Part shown: one piece after another, positions 36,109-48,780 of the stretch
How positions within the stretch are numbered: the first letter of the stretch is position 1
Layout of the letters: each line of letters begins with the position of its first letter
NCBI GenBank assembly: GCA_013397865.1
Contig: VZTI01000425.1
Coordinates: forward strand, 197 to 64,196
Origin: Struthidea cinerea
Taxonomy: Eukaryota; Chordata; Aves; Passeriformes; Corcoracidae
Direction: 5' to 3'
DNA: 64,000 nucleotides
Notes under the pieces: generated by a model
Told to the model about the DNA's origin: nothing
The model's input: the letters and a program-made list of their open reading frames with translations, nothing else
Database searches by the model: none
Translations under genes and position numbers: made by a program

Positions 36109-39100
36109 AAATATTAAAGGAGAGTTCTTGTGAGGAAGATTATACAAAAACCAGAAAAATCTGTTTCTAATCCTGGCTTGTGCAGGCTGCTCAGGAACCA
36201 TTTTCTCCATAGCTCTGACTTGCTGGATTTTAGGGCTGGCAAATACTGTGGTGCTAAAGCAGCAAATCTATTGGTTTCAAAATAACTATCCTGTATTTGA
36301 TGTTATATAAATAATAATGATAGTGAGCACAATCCGTCATCTCGTCACTTGAATTCTTCTAGAAACCCCAAGATTAGCACAGGGCACCAGCTCTGGCTCT
36401 GTCACGAGTGACAGCTCCCTGTCATTTACTTCTGTTGTATTTGATTTACTTCTCAAGCTTCTAAAGTTTAAACTATAAATTGATTTGTTGACTGATTTTT
36501 ATGGCCCCCTGAACCCCAACCTCACCCCCACAAGGAGATTTGTTGAATTGTATTTCAACCCAGATAAAGTAATTTTATTATGGTTTTTTCCTTCCAACCA
36601 GTTCGGTTTTTTGACATTTCCATGAAAACTCTGCAACACATTAAGAAGAGATGTTTGTAAGTGTATATTGAAGGAATATTTTCTTGCTGGGAGAAATATT
36701 TTCTTTGTAGTGCCAGTGCAACAGGAAATATTGGTATTACTGAACATCTGTTTCTTTTTTCCTTAGGTTTAAGTATCTCATTATTAACCCCAGGGCTTTC
36801 AGTCCTTCCGGTCTAGATATGCCAATAAATGCATTTCCAAGGTCTTGGAAGACATGAGACGTATTATTTCTTGGAACTTGTGATAATGTCCATCACCTAT
36901 CTTTGCTGATACAGGAGAATGAAGGACAGGCTTTCATGATATTCAGTGATGGTCATTTGGCCTGTGATTTACTCTGAGATTTTGCCATTACATTCAGCTC
37001 TTCATTGCAACTGTTCCTGTAATTTAGTTTTGCATCTTCCTGTATGTATGATCATATACAGACGTGTGCACATACATACACACAACTGTCCCTTATTTGT
37101 TCATGAAAAATGTATAAAATAGGTGCATGGTCAAAATATTGTCTGGTCATAAGGAAGAGATGAGTCAAATGACAAGATTACACATCTAAGCATGGACAGA
37201 TAATTAGCCAGGACTCTTAGAAAAGAGCTCATCTTAACTGGAGGCCTGAAGATGTTTCTCCTGCTGTATATCACTGGACTAAGAAGCTGTCATGTGCCAA
37301 AGTAAATTTTCCAACCTTAGAATGAACAATTTCTAGCTAACATTTTGTTTGGGGCTGTAGATAAAACTGTATCGATAGGCTGGTATTGTTTTTGTTTTGC
37401 TATTGAGGGGCAAACATCTGTACAAGTGCTCTAATCTATTGTGGCATTCTATACAAATGTTTTTAATCTTAATCTACTTGCTTTGAGCGTGTGTTACCAT
37501 TTGCCAGTGACTGCAGCTTCAGTGGGAGGTCTGAGGGCTGTCTGTTCACCCCACGCTGCACAGAGCAATTACCTCGACAGATTCATAGGTGCTTGTCATC
37601 TTCCTCTTTATTTTCTTCTCCAAACATGAAAGCAAACACTTTGGGAAAGAAGACATCTTCCTTTGTCAGAAGCTGTGGTAATTAACACAAATAAGCAGAG
37701 CCAGGCTCTCCTTGTTTGATAAGAATGGGTTTATAGGTGGAGTGTTTGCTCCCTCAGGAAAAACTTCCCGGCTCTCTGTGGAGTTCCTGTGGTGGCAAAG
37801 TAAGGCAGAGGGGAGGTAATTCCTTCAGCTGGGAGATTGGCTGGTTTTTTCCCTGCACTTAATGTAGGCTGCCCATGGAGTGGGGAGTGCTGCTCAGATC
37901 GTCTCCAGAAGGAACAGAGACGAAAAAGGGAGAAAAATACAGTGGGAGAGAAGAAAAAGGAGAAGTTTTGTCTGTGCTGGGCTGGTCAGAAATTACCCGC
38001 GAGCAGGCAAGTCATGCCCTTCTGCCATTCGGTACCTCTTTGGGGATCTAAAGTTCTATGTGATTTTTTCAGCTTCCAGGTGTATATGAGCTGTTCCTCC
38101 AACCCTTACCTATTTTTTTTTATTTTATGTTGATTCTCTTTGAGTTTTTAGTGGGTTATGTCCTCGCTGGCTTTGCTATGTGACTGACACCAGCCTGGCT
38201 CCGTGACCTTCCCTCCCAGGCTGGGCTTTTTGGGAAGGCAGGATAGAAAACTGTAGGCTGGTTGACTGGCCCATGCCTGTGGGTGGTCCTGTTTTATCCC
38301 TTTTTGTCCTTTAAAAAGCTGCCCTTGTGTGAGTGGGAAAAAGCTACACCTTGTGCAATTCAGTGCCAGTGCGGTTGTTGAATTTAAAAAAATGTATTTA
38401 ATTATATAACTGAAAGGAAGGAAAAGTCTAGACGTTACCTGAATAATCAGTAGGGGATCAAGCTGAGGAAGAGGAGAGCTGTGCCAGGCTGAACTTTGGA
38501 ATCGGAGGAGATTTAAGGTAGGAGTCCAGACATTATCACAAAAATGTTAAAAAATAATGCTTTGTCCTGTATTGTTGTGTTATCAAATGTCACATCTGCA
38601 CTGAAGGATATGGAGGGTTTTTTGAAGCTCAGGAGCTCTTCTCAAACAGCATGCCCTCATTTTCAGCCTGGGAAGGAGCAGGTGATTTCCCTATGCAGGA
38701 ACAAATTTCTGCCTCTCTTCTTTCCTGAGCACACTTCCCAAGTGCTCAGACGCTCCTGAAAATTCTGCTGCAAAGTCAACTTTAATTTCATCTCAGCAGC
38801 AGGAGTTTTGAGAATTTTACATTGTTGTTTGGGTTTTTTTTTTTTTGGTTCTGTTCTGTTTTGTTTTGTTTTGTTTTTGTTTTTATCATTATTTCTGCAT
38901 TTTACTGTCTGCACATTTTATAACTTTTGTCCTAATAAACCCATCTACTTTAACAACTATGAATCTGAGCATTTTGAAATCATGGTGGATATTTCCCATT
39001 TGCTATTGAACAGCTTAGGAACCATAAATGTGACACGACGTAAATCTATAAGTGAAATATTACCTTTCACATAAAATCTGCATAGAATTTTTTGCCTTGG

Positions 39101-41040
39101 TTGTTTTATAGTCTGTTCTCTGTGGTCATTCTTGAATCATCAATGTCTTTTTCCTTGCCTCTTGAATATAAAAAATTCTACTAATTATTGAACAGTCTTG
39201 GTAAGTTAAGCCAAATAAGGACTTAATGACTTCTCAGATTCCAGACTTCATCCATCTAATATTTCATACACATATTTTAAATGCTGTTCATTTAGTTGAA
39301 ATATCCTGAGAATGGCCACAAATTGATGTCATTTTTTCTTCCCATCTGTAATCTGGAAACAGAAAAAATAAATTACGCTGTTTTTTCTGTTTCATTAGAA
39401 CAGTAGAGAATAGGTATTTTCCCCCCTCTCCTCTCAACTATCAACATCCTTTAGCACCAGAGGTCTTTTTAAGTTGTGGTAACCTTAATTCACCTCTGAT
39501 TATGATGCTGAGTAAACTTCAAGAAGTTTAAAACTTGAGATGAATACACACTACTGCAGGTGTTTCATCTAAAATATTTGAGTCTGGGGAAGATTTCTAA
39601 GGTTATTTTTTGCTTAGCCACAAATTTCATAATAGGAATTTTCTGTGTGGGATAATTAATTTTACAAATTAGATTAATAGAACCATTTAGAAACTTCTAT
39701 TAGTCTCGAGAGGGGAGTAAAAAAAAATTTAAAAAAGACTTTTGCTCTTTTTTTCTTCATTTTATCTACTTTTGAAGTTCTTGCAAGAGGAACAATATAA
39801 CATAGATCACCCAAAAATGTGGAGATGTCTGGGACAGAAGCGATGATTCAGTTTACCTCCTGCATCTCACAAGAATGATGATTGATGGACTAAGCACAGA
39901 AATGTTTCATCACAATAAATCGGGAACTGCAAATACCTGGCTAGGCAGGGACTCTACCAGGCTCTAGAATTGGAGCTGACAGAATCATGGGACTGCCGGG
40001 GTGAATGGACGCGTGATAAATTTATCCCAGTACAAATGAGAATAGAGCTTGACCGAGTATTTCCAAAAGACAAAAACAATGATTTTCTGTTAGTGTTTCC
40101 TACAAGTGTCCCGGTCTTTTTAGTGTTGTAGCAAATTATCAAAAGAATTTGTGCAGTTAATGTGCCTGTCATCTGATTATTTGATGATATTATGGCAATG
40201 TTTCTGATCAAAGTAAATGGTAGTGTCCCTCACAATGTCTTTTAAAAAAGGTCAGCAAAGTCTTTAATATCCTAAATAATCTAAAAAATTATTTTGGCTT
40301 TATTGGATAGCAGGATACAAATGGATCATTTCTAGATGAACTTGATGCCTCATGTGACTCACTCACATCACATCATCACACTACTCACAACCTCACTCCA
40401 CATAATGCATGGCATTAATGGAAATTCCTACAGGGTTGTGGGACCTTGGACTGTCCTTTTCAAGAGCAGCTGTGACACTGGGTGATGATGTGCTGCAGGA
40501 TCACCCCAGGATCATGAACAAGATCAGGAACACCCCTGACTGACCTGCCCAGGTTGCCTTGCAGCCACCCTAGGAAATAATTCTGTCTGGTTAGGACACA
40601 GTAGATATTGAGGAACATATGCCTCACCAAAACTTTTTCAAACTCCAAACTACCTTGCCCCTCAGGGGAAACAGGGAATTGTGGTAGGCTGCAAACAGTA
40701 TCCACTTGGGGTGACAGAAATAATAAAGAGAAAAGTAAAAGAACGGGTCAGTAATCAAATCAAGTATGTTAAGGATCATATAATACTTTAAATGATAAAA
40801 AGATGAGTAGGCATTTCTGATTGTTTGTACTATAACTCACTAACAGATGCACATCTTCTAAGTCCTGTTAGATTATTTTGACAAGCCATTATAACAGTAA
40901 ATTATAACGTTCCTAAGATTGGAGACTATTCAATAGTATCACTATCAAAATTAAAAAGTTAATTAAGACAACTCTGGATCTATCATATAGAGTCTTATGA
41001 GGAATGAGAGCACATGGAGGAAATGAGCATCTATTCAAAT
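36109..41040. other. No gene recognised
   Basis: AT-rich. A poly(T)/(TTTTG)n tract at 38825-38885 and a (CACT/CATCA)-rich patch near 40357-40400. No domain in any frame. Confidence 0.55.
38825..38885. repeat. T-rich tract with (TTTTG)n units
   Basis: T13, then GGTTCTG and repeated TTTTG units. Confidence 0.9.
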
Positions 41041-41185
41041 TCATAGAATCACAGAATCATTGAGGTTGGAAAACACCTCTAAGATCGAGTCGAAACTTTG
41101 TCTGATTTACCACCCTGTTAACAGGACTAGAGCACTGAGTGCCACATCCAGTTATTTCTTGAATACCTCCAAAATGGTTTTGCAA
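41041..41185 (-). mobile_element. CR1 LINE 3'-end fragment
   Basis: 'tcatagaatcacagaatcat' and 'tgaggttggaaaacacctct' are the reverse complement of the CR1 terminus with two tandem copies of the terminal octamer unit. 'gcactgagtgccacatcca' follows, then similarity fades. Confidence 0.92.
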
Positions 41186-44100
41186 GGTTTTTATAATCTT
41201 CACTAATAATAACCAAACCAGCCCGACCCTCAGTACTTTTTCCATTTTAAGACTGGAAAGTTTGTTGTATTACAGAATGAGTGATTTATGGTTTTTTAAT
41301 CATATTGCATTTTTTCCTATTACACTTTAGGTCTTCCAGAAAAAGAGCAAGTAAGTGGCAAAACTAACTGCAGTAAATGGGCAGGACCTGACCGTTTCCC
41401 AGCACTGAGGTTGCATCCAAACTACTTTGCAAGTAACCAGACCCCAAGGCTTTCCTCCCATCCTTTCCAGTGGGACCTCAGGTAAGGAATGGGTTTCACA
41501 TTGTGTTCTTCTGGCTGATGAAAGGACGCAGTGTCCACCTGAGTGACCCCTGGCACAGAAATGATGGGTACATTTGCATGGTCAGCTTCTGCAGAGCTTT
41601 AATGGAAGCAAATTTAGACTATTTCCTACTGTCTGAGCAATGTTTTGCTGTTCTCTTGGCTAGCTGTCTTGTTATCATTAGGGATTTGGTTACTCAGGGT
41701 TGGAATGACCAAAATTTAAAAAAATGTAATTTTTGATGCTGAAAATATGTTCTAATTGAAAAGGCAAAAGGTAGGTGAGCTCTCTTGGAAAATCTTGCTC
41801 TGGTGTGAGCTGAACAAACTTGATATGTGTATAGAACTTCTGTCTTGTTGCTTTCATGTGCTTTGAAGGGTTTTTTGTCTCTGTACTTCATTACCAGAGC
41901 TGTGCTCCCTGAGTGCTCCTGAACTCGCTGCTGTGTAGGTAAGAAGAACACAATAAGGGGGCATTCTCTGCTCAGAATATGGTGATTTTGTGCTAAACCC
42001 AGATATAAATTTAACACAGTGATTTTTTTAAGGTATGTTTTTCTCTAAACTGCCTTAGAATAAATTTCTTTTAATGCCACTTAAAATAAAAATAAATATG
42101 CATTGGCATGATTGGAGCTGAAGATTTGTTGCTATGTGCCTTCCTGGGATGTCAAAGGCATGAGAGGAAAGTGTTTGGCACAGAGGAAGCCAGGACAGGG
42201 AAGAAGGGATGCAAAGACATCAAACTAAGTGCAACTTTTCTGAACTTAAATCCTGCAGGTCAAATTGGAAACATATCTGTCAAGGTATTCTTATCACATA
42301 TAGAACAGCTAATTTAAATACCATTATAAAAAGTTAATTAAGCATAATCTGCAAAAACCTGAAGTATGAAACTAAAGGACTAAAATTAATAGTGCAAGAA
42401 TGAGATTCATTCAGTTTTAAATGAATGGTTTTTACATTATATCTTCCGTTAAAGCATAGTCTCATTGAGGGACTGCAGGATAGTAAATTTTTATCAGGAT
42501 TTAATTTTGTTTAATTTAGACCAGAGTTCTATAATAACATTTACCACAGAATACTCAAATTAGGTTAATTATGCATGTCAATTTTTGTTCATAAATCATT
42601 CTTAAAAATAGACTTGGGACTCAAGGTGGGTAACACTATATTAGTGCTAATGTGGTTTAGAGTGCTGGTTGTATTTGGATGCAGCAGAAACTGATGGTGC
42701 TCATTACGTATTTGTGAAGACCATAAAGTCACGAGTGGAAACAATCTGATATTTGATGAGATGTCCCAGGATTCAGCAGGGCAGGTTGTCCTGGATGCCC
42801 GTGAACCAAACCCATAACCCAGGAATTAAAGTATCCTTGGAAGTGACATCTGAAACATGACCTGACTGTTCTTCACAGTGATGGCACAGAACTTTTGTAG
42901 GAAAACCATCACCAGTCATTTGGTTTCACCTTTGCAAACCATTTCCAGGAGTGTGGGCATTGCAGGCAATGTCCTTCAACAAGTGGATGACAAAAGGGGA
43001 CCCTTTTGAGCTGCAGGTGTGCCCCAGAGTGACAGGGTTGTCCCATTAGTGGTCCATAGTGCCTTTGGAAAATTAGTTCATCCACCCAAACACTCTTTCA
43101 TTGGAAGTTAGTTCTTTTCCTTGCTGACACAGAGAATGTGCTTCATTCTCCACTGGGGGGGTGTGCAGACATCCTCCTCTCCTCTAAAAGCAGATAACCT
43201 TGTTTTAAAATTCAGTGCAGATGCTGGGTGATTGCAGTGCGCTTATCTGCCACATTATTTACAAATCTCAAGAACTTAACAGCTAGAAAATGATTAGTTA
43301 AAGGACATCATAAATCTTCACACAGCCCACACAGTGAGTGTGTTGGCTGGAATCCAGTCCTTGCAGCTGGGCTACACGTTTTTAATGTGACCCAGAAAAG
43401 GAGAATTTAAATGGGTTTTATGTTCTCTCAGTGTGGAAAAGTGTCCAGTTCTACCCATGGAGCAGCCTGGGGCATGTTCAGAGCACCCCACATTGCAGCT
43501 TGTGGCCTCAGAGGCTGCTCCAGAAGAAAAAGAACCCCCTGATACCCTGGTCAAACGGCAGCTTTGACAGATTCTGGGGGCTGGGGGGAGGGCTGGGGCA
43601 TGACAAAATCGGCAGTGTTTCACCAGAGAATAAACTCATCCTGATAAACAAGTCAGGAAGATTGATAGAAAGGGGTAATAAAGCCAATTTAATGACCTGT
43701 AGTTGGAGCAAGAGATCTGATATATATATCTGATCCAACATAAAGGAATATTTATTTCCTCACAGAACCTTCTCTGGCCTGTAGTTACAGAGGTGAGGTG
43801 TGGTGTTTTTCAGCATGATTTCTGCAGTGGAGCGTTTTCTTTCCAAGGGTCGCATTAAAGTAGCTGCCTCTGGACTGGGGGTCCAGCAGTGCTGGCAAGT
43901 AATTTTGGGGTAATTCTGTCAGATATGGCAGCTTCTGAGAAATCTCCAAGGCACATTCAAATTCTAATAGAAGGAGCTCAGTGGATCCCCAGACAGTAAA
44001 TCTGATATCTGACTTATTCATCTCTCTATTGATCTGTCTCATTTATCTAATCAGCTTTATCACCTGAATCTTTCAAAATCTAATTTTATTTAATCCACCT

Positions 44101-44727
44101 ATGTTTTTTCTAACAACCCTACTGCTATGTTATTTTACTGGGGAAGCTGGAATAAATAAATGAAATGGCAAAAAGGAAGAAAGATTGATTTTTTTTTTAT
44201 GTTACGTTATTTGTTTTTAATTTCACATGTTTTCGTTTTATTCTTTGTCTTCTACATTCCTCTACTCTTAGAACAGTAGGGACAGCTTGTTGATTTTTTT
44301 TTTTTCCTTCTACATAAATCTGGAGTTGGTAAATGCTTGTACCTAATGAGACAATTGCCAACACCCAGCAGAGACCTGATTTGTCTGTGCTTTGTGGTAA
44401 CTCCATTAACTGCAGCAATTTTGCAACACCTCTTTAGGAGTTACGGCTCTAAGTGGAACATGCTTTTGAGGATGCTCAGAGAATAAAGATTTGCCTGGGA
44501 TGGACAACAAGCAGTGCAAACGTGGATAAAAACATGCACATGCACAGAGACAAATCAATGTTTTCAGGGGGGTAAATGGGCACAGTACAATAAAGAGGGA
44601 AAAACAGGATGGGTGCTGCTGTGAGTGCACAGGACGAGCTCCTCTGCTGGTGGGTGAACCCATGGGAATACAGGGACCCCACCAGTTCAGGATGGGAAGC
44701 CACAGCAGTGGGAACTTTTGTCCCGTT
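41186..44727. other. No gene recognised; one candidate exon noted
   Basis: AT-rich. The interval 41331-41481 has an acceptor- and a donor-like site with an open frame between (see findings). A small TA-rich palindrome lies near 43718-43733. The 107-codon minus frame at 41694-42017 has no domain. Confidence 0.5.
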
Positions 44728-45180
44728 CACAGAATCATAAATCAATGAGGTTGGAAAAGACCTTTGAAGTCTTCAAGTCCAACCTATGACTTAACACCAC
44801 CCTGTCACCCAGCCCATGGCACTGAGTGCCACATCCAGTCTGTCCTTAAACACTTCCAGGGACGGTGGCTCCACTGCCTCCCTGGGCAGCCCATTCCAAT
44901 GCCCAACCACCCTTTCTGTGCAGAATCTTTTCCTAATGTCCAGCCTAAATCTCCCCTGGCACGGCTTAAGGCTCTGTCCTCTTGTTGTATCGCTGTTTGC
45001 CTGGGAGCAGAGCCTGACCCTCAACTGGCTGCACCCTCCTGTCAGGGAGTTGCAGAGAGTGATAAGGTCTCCCGTGAGCCTCCTTTTCTCCAGAATAAAC
45101 AACCCCAGCTCCCTCAGGTTTGTCACAGCCTGGCCCTGCCAGCTCCAATCTGTCAGAGCCATGCTGGGCTGGGGCTGAGG
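44728..45180 (-). mobile_element. CR1 LINE with readable C-terminal end of ORF2
   Basis: The low-coordinate end carries the CR1 3' terminus ('cagaatcataaatcaatgagg', 'ttggaaaagacctttgaagt'). On the minus strand the frame reads LRELGLF, LEKRRL, GDLITL, then GRFRLDIRK, TERVV.HWN, LPRE and PSLEVFK: the C-terminal segment of the CR1 reverse-transcriptase protein, without a stop or frameshift over about 110 codons. The catalytic reverse-transcriptase domain and everything upstream is missing, the usual 5' truncation. The minus frame 44791-45324 (177 codons) and the plus frame 44764-45330 (188 codons, a shadow) arise here. Confidence 0.95.
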
Positions 45181-47800
45181 AGGAAAGGGACTTCCCTCGC
45201 TGGCAGAGCCTTTCCACACACAATGAGGAGTTGTTCTGCACTCAGCAAAACACCCTGCTCCCTCTCTGAGGACACTGCCCAGGGCTTTTTGCTTCCCCCC
45301 CTCCCAGGCAGCACATCTGTACATCCCTGAAACACCATGTTACCACCTGGGGCCAGGTTGTGCTATGGCACAAACGTGGCCACTCTTGGTTAATTCTGAC
45401 TAGGGTGATTTTCTGTGCTCCTTTGGTTCTCAAACGACCTGAGAGTCAGTGAAGCGCAGGTAGGTGGCTCTCTCGGGGTAAGGCTGCGCTGAAATTTGGG
45501 GATGGGATTGTCAGGGACAGTGTTTAGATGTATTTCACTCTGGCTAGGAGTAGGAGAGATTCACTCTCACCTGCAATCCAAACTCCTGGAGAGCTTGTTC
45601 AGCTCCTGCCCAGCTCCTTGTTGCTGTTATTTCCTGAACTGGTTCATTTGGAGTCTGTGCCTACACATCCTGCACATACCCCCATGCTCCAAGCAAGAAC
45701 TGCTCAATGCTGTTTACTTCTCTCAAAAACTCTTCAGTTTAGCCAGCAATGGCATAAGGTGATCCAGTTTCTGAAAATGAGAGCTGAAAGCATTCAAATC
45801 GGAAATAAAAGGCCAGCTTTTCAACAGTGGGGGTAATTATTAATTGGCATAGTTCATCCAAATAATAATTTCTGTTTTCATGGAGCTGTTTGAGAAAGGT
45901 GAGTAATTCTTGCTTAAAATATGGGAATATCTCCATAGTAAAACTCCTGTGTAGTAAAGGAGCTCTTCCAGCTACCTAAGGAGTGTCAGGCCTGTATTCC
46001 ACTTGAGCAGTCATCCTCAGGGCTTTGTGCAGGGTGCACACAGAGTTGTAAGTGCCTTATTTCAGGCCAGAAGATGGGTCAGATTCTGCTCTTTGTTCCT
46101 TTTTGGTTTTTCACAAACAAGTGGTAGGTCCTTTGCAGGTGCTTGCAAGATGTGCAGTTGCATTTTCATCCTTCAAAACGCCACTCTCAAGACTTTTGTG
46201 TAGAATCCCTGCTCTTTGTTAAAGCTTTCATTGTGGGAGACAAGGAGGTGTGTGCTCCTCTGGCTTTTGCCATCAGAGATTTATGTTTGTGTTTATTGAA
46301 AAACTCTTCACTAATACGGATTGAAAGATGTAGTATAAAAGAAGAATCCAGCGCCAAAACTTTTCTGCCTTCCTAATGCCACTTCAGAACTGATACATTA
46401 TTGTATTTACTTAAGAAACAGATCACTATTTCTGTTTTTTCTCACCTTTCCTTACCCAAATCTTTCAGTTTTCCATTTATTCTCTCCCCCTGTAGCACAA
46501 TGCTGGCTGTTTGTCAGGTACAAGGCTTCACTGCTGAAATAATACACTATTCATTGCTGGAAGCCTGATAATGGGTAAAAGAGCAGCTCTGGCTGAAAGT
46601 GGGTTTGGCCTTGGAGGGTTGAGATGTTCTCTAATGAATGTGGTTTATGTTATTTTTCTGAAAAGGGGGAAAATTAATTTGAGGTAAAATATTCCTTGAA
46701 TATTGCTTATGTGTTTTCTGGAGGACATGAAACTCTGGAACAATGCTGACAACTGAAGCAGAATCTCCAAAGATTCTGTACAGCTGCTGTTCTCTTCCTC
46801 CCCACCACACTTTCTTGTCACTCACTCTGGAAATCCTTATTCAACCTTCTGAGCACTGCCCATGTTTCACACAGGTTTTTTGCTCTTACTTTTTCAGTAA
46901 CATGCTCACCATTCTCTTATCTTTTTATTTTTGAGCTGGTTTCCAAACTCTTCCTAACTTTTGGGGAGTAAACATAATTACAGCTAAATTTGGTTGCTTT
47001 CTCCCTGACTGTACTTTCCATTTACTTTCCTCACAATACTTTATGTTTGTGTTTTGTGCCTACCAAGAAAAATTAGATTTTATCTTCTTAGGATCAGCTT
47101 TTGGGTGATTCATATACGTTCATTGCATGCAAAATTCTGGTGTTCTATAGAAAGCAGTGAATAATATTTATTAATTGGCTTACCTGGTGCAACTAATTTC
47201 ACTTCCAAATCTCAGGAGAGGCAGCTTCAGTGAAGCCAAAATTCTGCTACCCTCAGGAGCAGGAGAATCAAACCCCAGTCTGTCTTAACCCAGGCTGGGA
47301 CTCTGCCTTTGTTATTAGCTTCCTATGTTTTTAACTGGTGGCAAAATTATCTTTTTGAACTACATGTGAACAGTGTCAGTCCAGGAGACTCAGGAAAGAG
47401 TTTTCCATTTAGAAGTAGATCCAAGTAATGCAAGAGTAATGAGATCAGTTTGTTCTGGTCTTTCACTGACTTTCTGATTACTTTTAGCTCTGGCTAGAAT
47501 CCAGCATGGGTAATTAAATCCTTCCTACCTAATTCCCCCCGTAGTTTCAGTTGCATATGGCATTCCTAGGCTTCTGCTGGTTTTTTTGCTTGTTGGGAAC
47601 TACTAAACTGTTCTGCATTTCACCCCAGAATTGGCTGCATTTCAAAAGCTCATGAAGTGTTTCATATTTTCTATTATTTGTAAGGCACCTTGAGACTAAT
47701 GTGGATTAAGGGTCCCACCTGAACTGAAGAATATATTATTCCATTCCCTGACATAATTCACAACTCATAGCTTTTAGAATCTTACTAAATATCTCGCCAG
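45181..47800. other. No gene recognised
   Basis: The first 200 bases stay GC-richer, next to the CR1 copy, then AT-rich. No domain in any frame. Confidence 0.55.
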
Positions 47801-48140
47801 AGGATTAGTGGAGTTGGAAGGGAGCTCTGGAGACCAAATAGTCCTTGCTTGGAACAGGGTTGGCTGTGGTAGGATGCTCAGGATCATGCTGGGTTTTGCA
47901 TATTTCCAAGAATGGAGACTTCATACCCTCCTTCAGCCTCCTGTTGCAGGGCTTGACCCCTTGTGAGCACTTGTTACATCTCTGTCAGGACACAAAAAGT
48001 GTTTTGAATCTGCAGGCAGTTTTAATTTTTGAGTCTTGTTGTATCCTCTGTTCCACAGCTGTTCCTGTGGTCTCACTCCCAGGTCCTGTCATCCATGGTA
48101 TTCCCTTCTCCAGGAAAGCTATTTTTGTATCCCAGTGGTG
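47801..48140 (-). mobile_element. CR1 LINE fragment, eroded
   Basis: 'gagttggaagggagctctgg', 'atgctcaggatcatgctggg' and 'tccaagaatggagacttcat' are reverse-complement CR1 3'-region blocks. The terminal repeat itself is lost. A run of CR1 ORF2-like sequence continues to about 48140. Confidence 0.65.
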
Positions 48141-48653
48141 ATTGTTACAACAGTGCTGTCATTGACAGTCACAACTTTAATAATTTAGTTTAGTTCACTA
48201 GGCCACTGATCTGGAAGGAAATTTCCAATGGGCAGATCCTGTAATTATTTTGGAAAGACCCACTCGATGGGCTCTGCCTGATCAAGACCTGGAACCTTCA
48301 CCTGGTTTCACTTTATTAAGTGGATCAAGTGTGTGTGAGTGACAATCATAAGTCTGTTTGTATTAAGGTCCAGCCAAGCTCAAGCAGGGTCTGAGGGATG
48401 AGGAGTCTTCTCCAAACATTTGTAATGGGAATTGAGTCGTAGTGGGATCTTGCTTCAAACATTGCACTTCAAACAGAGCTGTAAGACAAAGTGTCATTTA
48501 ACTGAGTTCACAAACTAAAAAACTGTAATTTTTGTCAATTTTTAGCCAAATACCATGTGTTTGGACATTCATTGAGAATGGAGAAACTCATTAACATCTC
48601 ACAACAGAAGAAACACAAAATTTAGCATTGTAATGTAATAATTCAATACCATC
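48141..48653. other. No gene recognised
   Basis: AT-rich spacer between two minus-strand CR1 fragments. Confidence 0.6.
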
Positions 48654-48780
48654 CTAGAATCATAGAATAAAATCATAGAGAGGGTTGGACCTTAACACCA
48701 TCCAGTTCCAACCCTGTGCCGTGGACAGGGACATCTCCCAGCAGACCAGGTTGCTCAGAGCCCCATCCAGCCTCGCCCTG
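48654..48780 (-). mobile_element. CR1 LINE 3'-end fragment
   Basis: 'ctagaatcatagaataaaat' then 'gagggttggaccttaacacc' and 'gccgtggacagggacatctc' is the reverse complement of a CR1 terminus of the 'simple' 3' UTR type, ending in 'cagcctcgccctg'. Confidence 0.93.

Noticed and set aside
37300..37330. CR1-like terminus 'ttttccaaccttagaatga'
   Set aside because: Only about 19 bases resemble CR1, and no upstream CR1 block is present.
44764..45330. 188-codon plus-strand open frame
   Set aside because: Antisense shadow of the CR1 reverse-transcriptase remnant, which reads correctly on the minus strand.
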